Of a DNA stretch of 64,000 bases, positions 44,568 through 55,464 are shown in pieces. Numbering within the stretch: the stretch's first letter is position 1; every line of letters begins with the position of its first letter. The position numbers and the translations under genes were made by a program. Location of the stretch: the NCBI GenBank assembly GCA_002286855.1, contig NRSV01000009.1, positions 2,984 through 66,983 of the forward strand. Reading direction: 5' to 3'. Origin of the DNA: Bipolaris cookei (Eukaryota > Ascomycota > Dothideomycetes > Pleosporales > Pleosporaceae). The notes beneath the pieces are model-generated. The model ran no database searches. It saw only the letters and a program-made list of their open reading frames with translations, and was not told the DNA's origin.

Positions 44568-46018
44568 ATGACAACCAACCCGGAATCCACGATATCAACC
44601 ACCCCAGACTCCCCCATCCCCTTATGGGTCAACAACGAACCCATCCACACCACCACCACCTTCCCCATAACCCCCTCCCACCATGCCTGCTCCGCCTCCC
44701 CCCAAGACGCCACCCACGCCGCAATCACCTCCTGGACCGCCTTCAAATCCTGGCGCCAAACAGCGCACACCACGCGCCGGGACCTCCTCCTCCGCGTAGC
44801 AGACCACTACTCCACCCACAGCGCCACGCTCGTCTCCGCCCAAACCCGCGAAACACACTGCACTCCTTCCTGGGCGCTGCAAAACGTCAACCTCTCAATT
44901 TCCTACCTCCGCGAAATCGCTGCGCAAATCAGTAGTGTGGCCGGCGTTATCCCCCCAACTGAGAAACCGGGGACGACGGGGTTCGTGTTTAAAGAACCCA
45001 TTGGGCCTGTCTTGTGTATTGCGCCGTGGAATGCGGCGTTGATCCTAGCGACGAGAGGGATTGCGAGTGCGATTGCGGTGGGGTGTACGGTCGTGTTCAA
45101 GGCATCGGAAATGTGTCCAGCGACGCATTTCGAAATTACGAGGTCGTTTGTGGAGGCGGGGGTCCCGGGGGGGTGTTGAATCAGGTGCAGTGTGTGCGGG
45201 AGGATGCAGCGGCGGTTACGGAGGCGCTTATTTCGCACAAGGCGATTCGTAAGGTTGAGTTTATTGGGTCGGCAGCAGTAGGGCGCCAGATTATGCAGGT
45301 TGCAGCGAGGTATTTGAAGCCTGTGTTGATGGAGTTGGGGGGCAAGTGTCCGGCCATTGTGCTGGAAGATGCGAATTTGGGGGTGGCGGCGAGGCAGTGT
45401 GCGCTGGGGGCGACGATGAATCATGGGCAGATTTGTTTTAGTACTGAGAGGTTTATTGTGGTAGAGCGTGCGGCGAGGGAGTTTCAGGAGAGGCTTGTGG
45501 AGGCGATGGAGGAGGTTACGAGGGAGATGAGGGGGGGTGCGGTGTCTGAGGAGATTGCGAGGCATGCGCAGGATGTTATTCGGGATGCGGAGGAGAGGGG
45601 GGAGAGTGTTGTCTTTGCCAGGTCCAGTGATGAGGATAAAGAGGGGGGAGATGGGTCTGTCACGGTGCTTCCACCCACCCTCGTGCTTAATCCGTCGAGT
45701 AGCAGCAGGATATTCGACGAGGAGACTTTTGGACCTTCAGCTTCTCTGTACGTGGTTAAGACGGATGAGGAGGCTATCGAACTTGCGAATCACTCTGCCT
45801 ACGGACTAAACGCTACCGTTTGGACGCGCGACATGGCGAGATTTCTCAATATCAGTAGGGAGTTGGAGTATGGCCAGGTACATGCGAATACTATTAGCGT
45901 GTATACGAGCCCGACTGGGAGTCAGGGCGGAGTGAAAAACAGTGGGTTCGGAAGGATGAATGGGAGATGGGGATTAGAGGAATTTCTCGTGGAGAAGTTT
46001 GTTACATGGTGTGCATGA
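44568..46018 (+). pseudogene. Aldehyde dehydrogenase with a one-base frameshift in a G run
   Basis: The first frame (44568-45179) covers the N-terminus and cofactor domain (FVFKEPIGPVLCIAPWNAAL, TVVFKASEMCPATH). It stops right after GVPGG at a run of seven G (45167-45173). The second frame carries on without gap (VLNQVQCVREDAAAVTEALI), including VEFIGSAAVGR, the catalytic Glu in LMELGGKCP, the catalytic Cys in NHGQICFSTER, EETFGPSA and KNSGFGRM. An eighth G would restore one 483-residue protein. No intron of workable size fits here. Closest in feel to salicylaldehyde/vanillin-type ALDHs that oxidise aromatic aldehydes. Either a genuine recent null allele or a homopolymer base-call error. Confidence 0.85.
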
Positions 46019-46351
46019 GAATCCCTTCCTTAACTTTGATGTTTCGAATACATGAAGTTAAAGAGAAAACTAATGACTTTTAAAATTCTATACTTCAAAT
46101 GTCCTGTCGTATCCTAATAAAGTCTCCACCATATTATTACAAAGATCACAACAAGACAAGGCCTGGAAATAGCCTATTAAACTCCATCCAAATGCTCTCA
46201 AATTGACAGGAGCTTGCATGTGACGAGTATTTTTTCAACCCCTATGAAGAGGCTCCAAGGGCTCTACCCAACACATGCACGTTGCCCTATATGTATTAAA
46301 CTCCTTACTTTTCAACCGCTCCATTGTATCCTCTGCAGTCTGATCCATGCC
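46019..46351. other. Convergent intergenic region
   Basis: 3' ends of the ALDH and glycosyltransferase genes face each other. Nothing else seen. Confidence 0.5.
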
Positions 46352-49300
46352 TTACCAGGTAAATGTCATCAACTGCGGGTTAAGCACAATCGGCAGTAAG
46401 AAATGACTAACAATAATCGTACCCATAGGCCAAACCGCAATCAGAGTCCTAATTTGCCAATCCTCTGGTAGCGCAAAAGCCATTGTAATCATCACAGCCG
46501 TCATGCCAAAGCAGAACATGAAGCTCCACTTGAAACGCCTGAGGACCTTGCTGATGGCTACGAAGAAAGAAACATGCTCGGACTCCTTGGACGTGGATCC
46601 CCATTCTAGCGGGATGCTGAGGAAGTGGCAGATGAGAGCTTGGGAGATGTGGAGGGAGATGCCTCCTAGGAAGATGGTGAGGAGAGGGATCCATTTGAGG
46701 TTAGTGAGGAGGCCGCCGAGGATGGAGCCTTCGCCGATGCGGTAGCGGAGGACGGCGAGGGAGATGTTGCCGAGGACTGTGAAGATGAGGACAATGGCAA
46801 AGTAGACTGGTGTTGTGTTAGTACGTGGATTATACGAGTGATGGGGGAACGAAGAATTGGGAATGCATGAATTTAGAAGAGTTTGCGAGACTTACCGCGG
46901 AAAGAATTGATGTAGTAGTGGTCGAGCCACCCGTTGAAGAAACCGATCAGGAAGTAATTGAGCATGGTAAGAACCCACGAACAGCCAAGAGCGTAGTAGG
47001 TACCGATGTAAGCCATGATGGTGATTTTAGATGCGAGTGGCATGTTCGAGCTAAAATTTTCAAGTTAGCTGAATGAAGTTCGGGAACACGGAAGAGATCA
47101 CAGGATTTGTAGGTTTCTGGCTTACCGGAGGAATGTTCGGAAGAGCTTGGTGAAAGGACCCTTGGTAAACCATTTGATGAAAGGGTTGAAGATAAGTTCA
47201 TTACATCCGTAAGCATACCTAGGTCATGACAGTCAGCATATGAGTGACTGAAGAAAATAGTTCGGAACATGTACTTCTCCCATCGAGCAAGCTCATCGTA
47301 GACCGTAATCGAGACACCCTCTTTGAAACCATCACCCTTGTACGAAGCCAATCGAATAACGTAACCAGCACTCTGAAGTCGCAAACTCATGTCAAAGTCC
47401 TCAGAAACGGTTTCCTCAGACCAGAACTTGTCGTAATTCGCACCGTCCTCCTTGAACTTGTAAGCAATCTTTTGAATCGCCTCCCAGCGCAGAATAGCGT
47501 TGTGTCCGACAAAAGGCGCTACATCGCCACCAGCGACGGCGAAGCGGATCATAGTGTAGATCATGTTGGTGAAGAATGTGATGCCCTTTTCGAAGAAGTT
47601 GTTGGTGACATTCATGACTCCGGAAGAATACTGGAGAATGGCGACTTCAGCGCTCTGCTCCATCTCGCTGACGGCCTCTAGCAGACAATCCTTGGGAACA
47701 CGAGTATCAGAATCAACCAAGAGAATGTAGTCACCAATTCGAATGTTTCCGTCTGCCCAGGCTTCGCCCACATGCTCAGCCATGGCCGCCTCCATGGCCT
47801 CCTTGTAGGCAATGTTCTCGTCGAGCTGGGTCCAACCCTCACCGCGCAGAGTCTGGTTCAAGATCTCTTCGACCCTGCAGCTAATGCGAAGGCCGTAGTT
47901 CATGTTGGAAGCCTTCTTGAACTTACCGGGGCGAATGAAAGGCTTGATTCCATGCTCGCCCTTCGGGTCGTGTCTTGGTCGAGCAACCCAACCAATACCG
48001 TGCTCGTCGTAAAACTCTTGACGATCTTGAGCGTCTTCAGCCGAGAGAAGCTGCACTATTTGTTGTTACTATGTATCGTGTTCTTCGTAGGCGTACATCA
48101 ACTTACTGCCGTCATCGTTGATGAAGATATTTGCACTTCCTCCTTGCAATTCGTAAGTAGAGATTGCTTGCTTGATTGAACGGACTGTCGGCTCAATGAC
48201 AGTACGTAAACTTTCCTTGTATACAGGCATCTGGACGGTGACATGTGGGAGTGGGGCACCGAAAGTATCACGATGAAGACGTTTGGGCGCTTTTCCAGAG
48301 TAGTATCGGCTATTTTCATTCATCTGGTCGGTGGGACCAAAGATCTGGGCGACGTTGCCGACTACAGCTTGAAAGAAGAACTGGATTCATCAGCACATTG
48401 AAGTTTCTTACAATCAATAGAACTTACCAATGAAAGCCAGACCTGGGCAGGTAGGCAGACCAAGAAAAGCATTCGAAGCATGTCGTAAGCCTGGACTTCT
48501 TGAATGGCGATCTGCCTCCACCCGGATCCGATAGCGGTCGTCAGAAGCAAGATGGACATTCCACAGTAAGCCGATTGCCAAAGTTTGATATCGCGTGGGC
48601 CCTCCTCTCTACCACCAGTAGGATCAAAGACTTCGTCGTATTCTTCAACATCGACCATGGGGTTTTTGCCTAGGACTTTTTCTAGCTCAACATCTTGTGC
48701 GTCGTAACCGTATTCAGATCCGCACATCATTCTCATCAAAGCATTGATAATAAACTCTGCCCTCTCTAGCAGCAGCTTCGGGTCATCTTGCCATACGACC
48801 AACATGCCACGAGAGGCAATGAACGCAGCTGAGTGGCCCCTTTGGCAGAATGGGAGAACTTCAAAGTCAGGGATAACTTGGAGACGTAGGCCGGATTGGA
48901 TCTGAACATAAGAAACCGTGGTACGCTCTAGGATATACTTGATAACCCTAGTATTGACAGTTATGGCGCACTCGAGGACGTCAGAATTGAAGACTAGCGA
49001 GTGACAGAAATTCGTTCACTTACTCGGACGTTCAACTCGGTAACCGCTTGGTAGAGGCCCGTGCCGTCATTCTGGACTCCATGGGGCGCACATGCATAAC
49101 TCCCTTTTGCTCTTTTCATGAAGACACCTTCGCCAGGTCCACCAAATGTCCATACTCGCTCTTCTTGCTTTGTATGCAGCCAGTTCGATAATATCTCAGC
49201 TTTAAGATCTCGTACAGCATCTGTTCCCGAGATGGTGCTGTCACGAGTGGGTTCAGAATCGGCGAGGGAACTGGAGCTTGGGGAATTGACCCCTCCGAGC

Positions 49301-49464
49301 TGAAGGGGCGTAAAACTTGCGGGCAGGGATCTGGATGCTACGGAAGCACTGCTTGGGTTAACCTTATGCTTTGGTGCGAGGGGGTTCAGTGGTGGAGGTT
49401 CCTCGCTATCGTCTGCAGCATTCTCAGCGCGGGAGCTACCTGGAAGTCTCACTCCGAGGCCCAT
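46352..49464 (-). CDS. Family 2 glycosyltransferase, fungal cellulose/hyaluronan synthase-like; complement(join(46352..46806,46896..47050,47126..47218,47275..48055,48107..48380,48428..48937,49024..49464))
   Basis: Seven exons, all GT-AG introns, 902 residues, phases consistent throughout. A ~145-residue disordered N-terminus (Ser/Pro-rich) is followed by an N-terminal conserved block (ERTTVSYVQIQSG, FIASRGMLVVW). Then come two hydrophobic segments, the GT2 catalytic domain (residues ~385-670) and several C-terminal hydrophobic segments. Catalytic marks: INDDG, DxD as LLVDSDTRVP (about 523), acceptor acid VSEDFDMSLRLQ (about 627) and a terminal R-W (ELARWEKYAYG, about 666). Layout matches the conserved ascomycete GT2 exemplified by ZtGT2, reported to be needed for hyphal growth on solid surfaces. 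The product polysaccharide is unknown. Predicted plasma-membrane synthase. The exon 4 donor (GTACAT) is weak but gives the expected WEKYAYGCNE joint. Confidence 0.88.
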
Positions 49465-50767
49465 TCTGGCTTAGATAATGTGCCGCAAATTTAGGTGACG
49501 ACTGGAGGATGTCCTTGGAGTGAGATAGGATAGAAAAGCGTCGAGCTGCTAACCAGGTGAATAGTAGATATTTATCGTCCTGACATGATTCGAGTGTACC
49601 AAAAATTCGTTGAGTAGAGATGACAGTAAGTCACCTCATAGTTTCATCTGATACCTCAGTTGAATTTTTTTAGATGTAATATGTTTGGTCGATTCTATGA
49701 TCAAACAGTGTATGTGGGCTGCTCGACATGGGTTGACCCGTTGGAAATAGAATCGGATCATAGAAATCACGGGCCACCTAATTTTCCTTGTGTGTCTAGA
49801 TATCACAAGTGGGCAGTAGCAGTACGAGTATCTGGTTGGGTGTGCGTTTCCGTTTCGCCGCTTTGTGTTGTTTGTGTAGAAGCTTGCTCAACCAGAAATA
49901 CTGTCCTGTCATTGCTACGGCTGCAGCATGAGTCTCAATGTCACTTTTACTGCGTGAAGATCCGCATGATATCGTAGGAACATTGTACGAAAGCGATCAG
50001 TGTCTATAACTCCATGAGTGTTACAAACAGCAAAGAACAGGTTCATTCTCTGCGCGAGTAATGACGCCCAACGACCCAGCTCTGCATTAAGACACTGCGG
50101 ACTATTCAGTGGGTTCATCAGAGAATGCAGGTGAGAGAAACAAAGAAGTCCCTGGGAGTGAAGATTATGACGTGTGCTGAACCGTCAATACTGAATCGGT
50201 ATGTCGTTGTAAAGCACGTCATATTATCCTCTCAGGTACACAAACGGTAAATTTAGAACATATCAACCAATACTTACTACCAGCCTACGACCGTGGCCTG
50301 ACCGGAACTTTCAACTCTGAAGCACGGTGGTTGATGTAAGTGTTGGGGCCATGTTCTTGTTTGGTATTGGAGCATGTGGTCCAATTTGGCGCCGTGTGTT
50401 GATTGACCTATCTCTACCTCCAAGTTCGCAATATCAAAGTTGCCATATATTGACCGTGCGGCATAACCCACACAAACTAGAATTCTCTTGGTCAATTTCA
50501 GCAGCCGCGATGATCACCAAACACAGTGCAGCGCAATCAATACCTAATTGAATTGCCGCAACGTGTCAAGAACCGCGTGCTCGATAGTTTTTGTGCCGTA
50601 AATAAAACATTTCCATTGGTCGAGTATGCTGCTGATGTGGTAATGCGTCCACGTCAGGAACGGATAGCCCACTAAAAAATCTCTTATTGATATTTGGTTC
50701 ATTTGACCGAAACAACAGAAGAAATGAAGAATGGAAAAGAACCCAAAAAAGGAGGGAGCCGATAACG
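49465..50767. other. Gene-free intergenic region (1.3 kb)
   Basis: 5' region of the glycosyltransferase gene and 3' region of mad2. Short open frames only; no motif, repeat or RNA gene recognised. Confidence 0.5.
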
Positions 50768-51849
50768 CTAGTCGGCAAGTCTAAAAAGTCAGCATACTAT
50801 ACATAAGATTCATCTTGAGGGCTGCTAACCTGTAGCTCACCAGCGTGTCAACGCGATGATTGCTAGTGCTGAAGCTTCGGAGCTGCACCTTCTCGCCATT
50901 CTTGATCTCCTTCGCATCACTGTCGCCCCATTCGAGTGGGACATCAGAGTCAGCGTCAGCATAGACAAGAACGTTGAATGTGCAGTTTCCGTCGAGCATT
51001 GGCAGGAAAGTCACGGAGGCTGTGATCTGCCTGAAGATGGACTGGATCTCCGCTTGAATTTCCGCCTCGGTCTTCTCTTCTGGTGCATCGCTAGCCCTAT
51101 TAACAGTCAGAATCTGCAAAGTCGACTGAGTCCTCTCAACATACTCTGGAGCGGCGTTTTCCTGATCGGTATCCTTTTTAGAGGATTTTGACTTTGAACC
51201 CTTTCCAAAGATTTGAACCTAGACATGGTTAGAAAAAAATTGTTAGAATTCGTACAGTTTGACGTACATCAAACTGCCATCGCTCAACATGTTCCCCAGT
51301 TTCTTTGCTTGTGATGACAACAACAAGCTTGGAGATCTTGCCGCCGTACATCCATTCCTTGAGCTGACCCATGATCTTCTTGATGTAGGCCTTAACCTGG
51401 TCATCCGCAGTCACTGTAGACATCAGCAAGACATCCAGACGATGAGTAGATGTCATAATTACCCATCATAGTCAGTCCATATTTCTTGACTCTATTTTTG
51501 GTTAAAAAGCAATTTGCACGTGGCGATACATTGTTTACTTACGCGGTGAAGTCCTCAGCAGGGTAGACGCCTCTTTGAAAGCTGCAAAGGTCAGCTAAAT
51601 AACCGTGTCAGGTGGCGCGTAGGTGATGCGCTTACAGTATGGTGTTGATGGAATACTCAAACTAATCTGGGTAAGCATCCGACTTGTTTGTCAGCTTGGT
51701 AGACTTACGAATTCATTGACCACTTTAGAAGAGCCTTTCAAGGCAAGTTTGTGGACCTTGGACGAGTCGCTCTTAGACGACTTGGACTTTGAAGAAGTCT
51801 TGGATGAGCTCTTTGATGAAGTCTTTGCTGTGGTCTTTGGCTGCGACAT
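50768..51849 (-). CDS. mad2: Spindle assembly checkpoint protein Mad2; complement(join(50768..50780,50830..51218,51268..51413,51463..51491,51543..51581,51636..51661,51709..51849))
   Basis: Seven exons (three of 26, 39 and 29 bp and a 13-bp last exon) and six introns of 47-54 bp give 260 residues with consistent phases. The HORMA domain fills the protein after a Ser/Lys-rich extension: KGSSKVVNEFFEYSINTIL, FQRGVYPAEDF, VKKYGLTMMVTADDQVKAYI, GGKISKLVVVITSKETGEHV and ERWQFDV are close to the Mad2 consensus. The end SYRLAD corresponds to the usual mobile C-terminus. Mad2 binds Cdc20 and Mad1 at unattached kinetochores and delays anaphase. Compared with the usual ~200-210 residues, this one has a ~40-residue SK-rich N-terminus and a Lys/Ser-rich insert (GKGSKSKSSKKDTDQ). 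Divergent from GUF1. Confidence 0.92.
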
Positions 51850-52255
51850 ATTTGCGATGGTGTTGTGGGGAGCGGTGTAGGCAAGGAAGGCGTTGTTTAC
51901 AGCGTTTGTTGATAGGGCAACTGCGAGGTGCGAAGGCGGAAGGAGGGGCGGATTGGCAACAAGACACGCCAGACGTCTTATAGATGATCTCAATGGATGA
52001 ATTCAGTCCGTGAGAAGTGATGGTCAGACTCAGTATAGCAGCTGTGGAGTCGTATTGGGACAAAAAAGGTCTGGTTGTAGGGTAGGCCTGGGCGCAGATG
52101 GTATGCAGGGCAGACCGCCGTTCGGCGATTAGATAAGATCAGCGGCGATAAGATGAGATAAGATTAGATGGTGCTCATCAGCAGAGAAAAGTTGCGACAG
52201 CCATCCACCACAACCAGCAGCCGCGCATTGAGTTGATCTGATCCCATGCCCACCC
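51850..52255. other. Divergent intergenic region shared by mad2 and guf1
   Basis: 406 bp between two start codons pointing apart. Contains a GATAAGAT-type cluster (52130-52166: AGATAAGATCAGCGG, CGATAAGATGAGATAAGATT) that could serve GATA factors or simply be a short repeat. Likely holds both core promoters. Confidence 0.5.
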
Positions 52256-54238
52256 ATGCGATCATGCGTTCGAACTGCAAGCAGCCTTCTGCACGGCTGG
52301 CGGACGCCCTTGGCCCGCTCTAGGGCCCTCCCGCATACCTCACGTCTGCTCGAGCGCCTGTGGGCACCCGCCAGACACTATGCCCAGACCTTCCGCACGC
52401 AAGGAGAACTTGAGAAACGCATTGCCGACATCCCCATCGACCGCTATCGCAACTTCTGTATCGTAGCACACGTGGACCATGGCAAGTCAACCTTGTCAGA
52501 CCGCCTTCTGGAACTCACGGGCACTATCGAGCCCGGCGGCCAGAAGCAGTTTCTTGACAAGCTCGACGTGGAACGGGAGCGTGGTATCACAGTCAAGGCA
52601 CAGACATGCACAATGATATACAACCACCAAGGCAAAGACTATCTGCTGCACTTGGTAGACACACCCGGTCACGTCGACTTCCGTGCTGAGGTGTCGCGCA
52701 GTTACGCCAGCTGCGGAGGTGCATTATTGCTGGTCGATGCCAGTCAGGGTGTGCAAGCGCAAACCGTTGCCAACTTCTACCTTGCCTTCTCACAGGGCCT
52801 GACGCTGGTCCCTGTGTTGAACAAGGTCGATCTCCCCCATGCCGACTCGCCGCGCGTGTTGGAGCAGATGCACGAAACTTTCGAGCTCGACCCTGAAGAC
52901 GCCGTGCTTGTCTCAGCCAAGACCGGACTGAATGTAGCATCCCTTCTTCCGACTGTGGTTGATAAGATTCCTGCCCCAGTAGGAGACCCAAACAAACCTC
53001 TCCGCATGCTCCTTGTCGATTCGTGGTACGATGTATACAAGGGTGTCATTCTGCTGGTACGCATTTTTGACGGGCAGGTGCGACCCGGAGATACGATACG
53101 CTCCTTTGCCACCCAGCTCAAGTACATTGTGGGCGAGATTGGCATCATGTACCCCGATCAGACACCGCAGACGGTCTTGAGAGCAGGCCAAGTGGGATAT
53201 ATCTACTTCAACCCCGGTATGAAACGTTCACAAGAAGCCAAGGTCGGCGATACTTACACAACACTTGGGTCTGAGAAGCTTGTCAAGCCATATCCAGGCT
53301 TTGAAGAGCCTAAGAGCATGGTCTTCGTCTCCGCCTTTCCGACTGACCAGGATAATCATGAGCATCTTGAAGACAGCATTCAGCAAATTATCCTGAACGA
53401 CCGCAGTGTCACATTGCAGAAAGAGTCGTCTGATGCATTAGGTGCTGGGTGGCGCTTGGGTTTCTTGGGAACATTGCACTGCTCTGTGTTCGAGGATCGA
53501 CTGCGTCAAGAACATGGTGCGAACATCATCATCACGCCACCTTCGGTACCTTTTAAGGTAGTGTGGAGGGATGGTACGGAGTCTATCATCACCAACCCCA
53601 ATGAGTTCCCCGATCAAGATCAGGCACATTTCAAGGTCCAGGAAGTGCACGAGCCTTACGTCTCTGCAACCATCACTCTCCCGGATGAGTATCTTGGTGA
53701 AGTCATCAAGCTCTGCGAGGCTAACCGTGGTGAGCAGAAGGAACTCACGTTCTTCACGGCTACACAAGTCATCTTGAAGTACGACCTTCCCTTGTCGCAT
53801 CTGGTAGACGACTTCTTTGGCAAACTAAAAGGCTCTACCAAGGGTTATGCATCACTAGATTATGAAGATGCAGGCTTCCGTAGGTCATCAATTACCAAGC
53901 TCAATCTTCTTGTCAACGGCTCTCCAGTTGATGCCGTTTCGCGCGTCCTGCACACATCACAAGTCGACAAGATAGGACGCGTATGGGTAGAGAAGTTCAA
54001 GGAACATGTCGAGCGGCAGATGTTTGAGGTCATCATACAGGCGGCCGCGGGGAGAAGGATTGTGGCCAGAGCTACTATCAAGCCTTATCGCAAGGACGTG
54101 TTGGCCAAACTGCATGCAAGTGACCTCAGCAGACGGCGCAAACTGCTGGAAAAGCAGAAAGAGGGCAGGAAGAAGCTCCGGGCTGTAGGAAATGTTGTGA
54201 TTGACCAGGAAGCGTTTCAAAAGTTTTTAGCCAAGTAG
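52256..54238 (+). CDS. guf1: Mitochondrial translation factor GUF1 (EF4/LepA)
   Basis: Single exon, 660 residues. A ~40-residue Arg/Ser/Leu-rich N-terminus without acidic residues serves as mitochondrial targeting signal. The GTPase domain follows: G1 AHVDHGKST, switch region RERGITVKAQT, G3 DTPGHVD, G4 NKVD, G5 SAKTG. The domains after it are those of LepA, with no EF-G domain IV: ends in the LepA-specific C-terminal domain (VARATIKPYRKDVLAKLHASD, RRRKLLEKQKEGRKKLRAVG). LepA/Guf1 acts on mitochondrial ribosomes and is thought to back-translocate or remodel stalled complexes, supporting translation under stress. Expected length for the family; no irregularity. Confidence 0.96.
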   Translation: MRSCVRTASSLLHGWRTPLARSRALPHTSRLLERLWAPARHYAQTFRTQGELEKRIADIPIDRYRNFCIVAHVDHGKSTLSDRLLELTGTIEPGGQKQFLDKLDVERERGITVKAQTCTMIYNHQGKDYLLHLVDTPGHVDFRAEVSRSYASCGGALLLVDASQGVQAQTVANFYLAFSQGLTLVPVLNKVDLPHADSPRVLEQMHETFELDPEDAVLVSAKTGLNVASLLPTVVDKIPAPVGDPNKPLRMLLVDSWYDVYKGVILLVRIFDGQVRPGDTIRSFATQLKYIVGEIGIMYPDQTPQTVLRAGQVGYIYFNPGMKRSQEAKVGDTYTTLGSEKLVKPYPGFEEPKSMVFVSAFPTDQDNHEHLEDSIQQIILNDRSVTLQKESSDALGAGWRLGFLGTLHCSVFEDRLRQEHGANIIITPPSVPFKVVWRDGTESIITNPNEFPDQDQAHFKVQEVHEPYVSATITLPDEYLGEVIKLCEANRGEQKELTFFTATQVILKYDLPLSHLVDDFFGKLKGSTKGYASLDYEDAGFRRSSITKLNLLVNGSPVDAVSRVLHTSQVDKIGRVWVEKFKEHVERQMFEVIIQAAAGRRIVARATIKPYRKDVLAKLHASDLSRRRKLLEKQKEGRKKLRAVGNVVIDQEAFQKFLAK

Positions 54239-55464
54239 CGAATGGATACCCCACTCTGTGTACTCTCACTCTGAAGCCGTTCCCTTACGCACACACGCTT
54301 TTCTTTTTAACCCTCGCATGTCAGCAGTCAGGGATATCCGTAGCCGGTCGATCATGGATTCCCGCCAATAACTACAGCTGCCGAAGGTTTGACCGAAATC
54401 TGGCCGATCTCCTAACATGACAACGATTGTGTCCAGCACCTACCTTGTATACTGGACCAGGGACGATTAACAAGCCGGACTTATGTGCATGCTGCCAGCC
54501 TATCAACAGCGCAGCCTTGTGTTTCTAGTACACATGTGTATGTTTGTTTTTCAAAGATGCAAAACAAATCACATCTATCTTGGAACTCGTTTTACTTACT
54601 CACACGTACTCGCCCCTTTTGTTTTCAGCTTTCGTTATTGCTGTCCGGAGGCTGTGTTCCAGATACACAATCCCGAGAACCCATAGCCCCAACACTCGAT
54701 CTTGTCGCTTGATCGACGCTAGCATATTCATGACATCAGCGGACCATCGAGATCGCATTTATCAGATATTCTGAAGCAACCACTAAGAATACAACTCGGC
54801 TTCGCGTACCTGACAGCTGCAAGATTAGACGGTTTGTGGCGTGTTCTTAGGTCGCTTCCTAGTCTATAGCTGGATAGGCTTTACGCTAATATCTGTCATC
54901 TACAAGGTTCCTACGGTACACTTGGGCTAGGTTCACGGTCTGAAGGCACGCCCAGCTGAGAGCTCTCGATATGTAGGTGTAAGAGGAAATCATCTAAGCC
55001 GAACATCTGTCCAGCATCCCGGGCTGAGCGATATCTCGTCTTTGAATGAGCCGTGTTTACACTTCCTTTGCGGCTTCTTGCTGGTTCAAACCTGATTTTC
55101 TGTCAAAAGCCACCTTTGTGCTACATTCCTAAATAGTTTAGGGGGCATATAGCGTATTACAGGAATACTGCCTGATCTCCTCGGCGGTTAGTGCCTTGAA
55201 CGAATAGCTACCAGGGATGCCTGCATTAGCTGAACGGAACACTTGCAACGATTCTGCAAAGCGTGACGTTGCATTAATGGCCAGAAGCCGCGACGGCTGG
55301 GTGACATGACCCAGTTCCAAAGGCTTTGAAAATACTAGAAGCACTCCGTTGCAACATCTGCGCCGGCGAGCGTACGCGGCGCAGCTCGCTGTCCCACGCC
55401 TTTGATAACGCACCGGACTGTCTTCATCTTAATTCATTGACACTGCTGCAAGATCTCAAACGCA
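54239..55464. other. Gene-free intergenic region (1.2 kb)
   Basis: Short unrelated open frames only. The last ~100 bp are the probable leader of the transporter at 55465. Confidence 0.5.
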
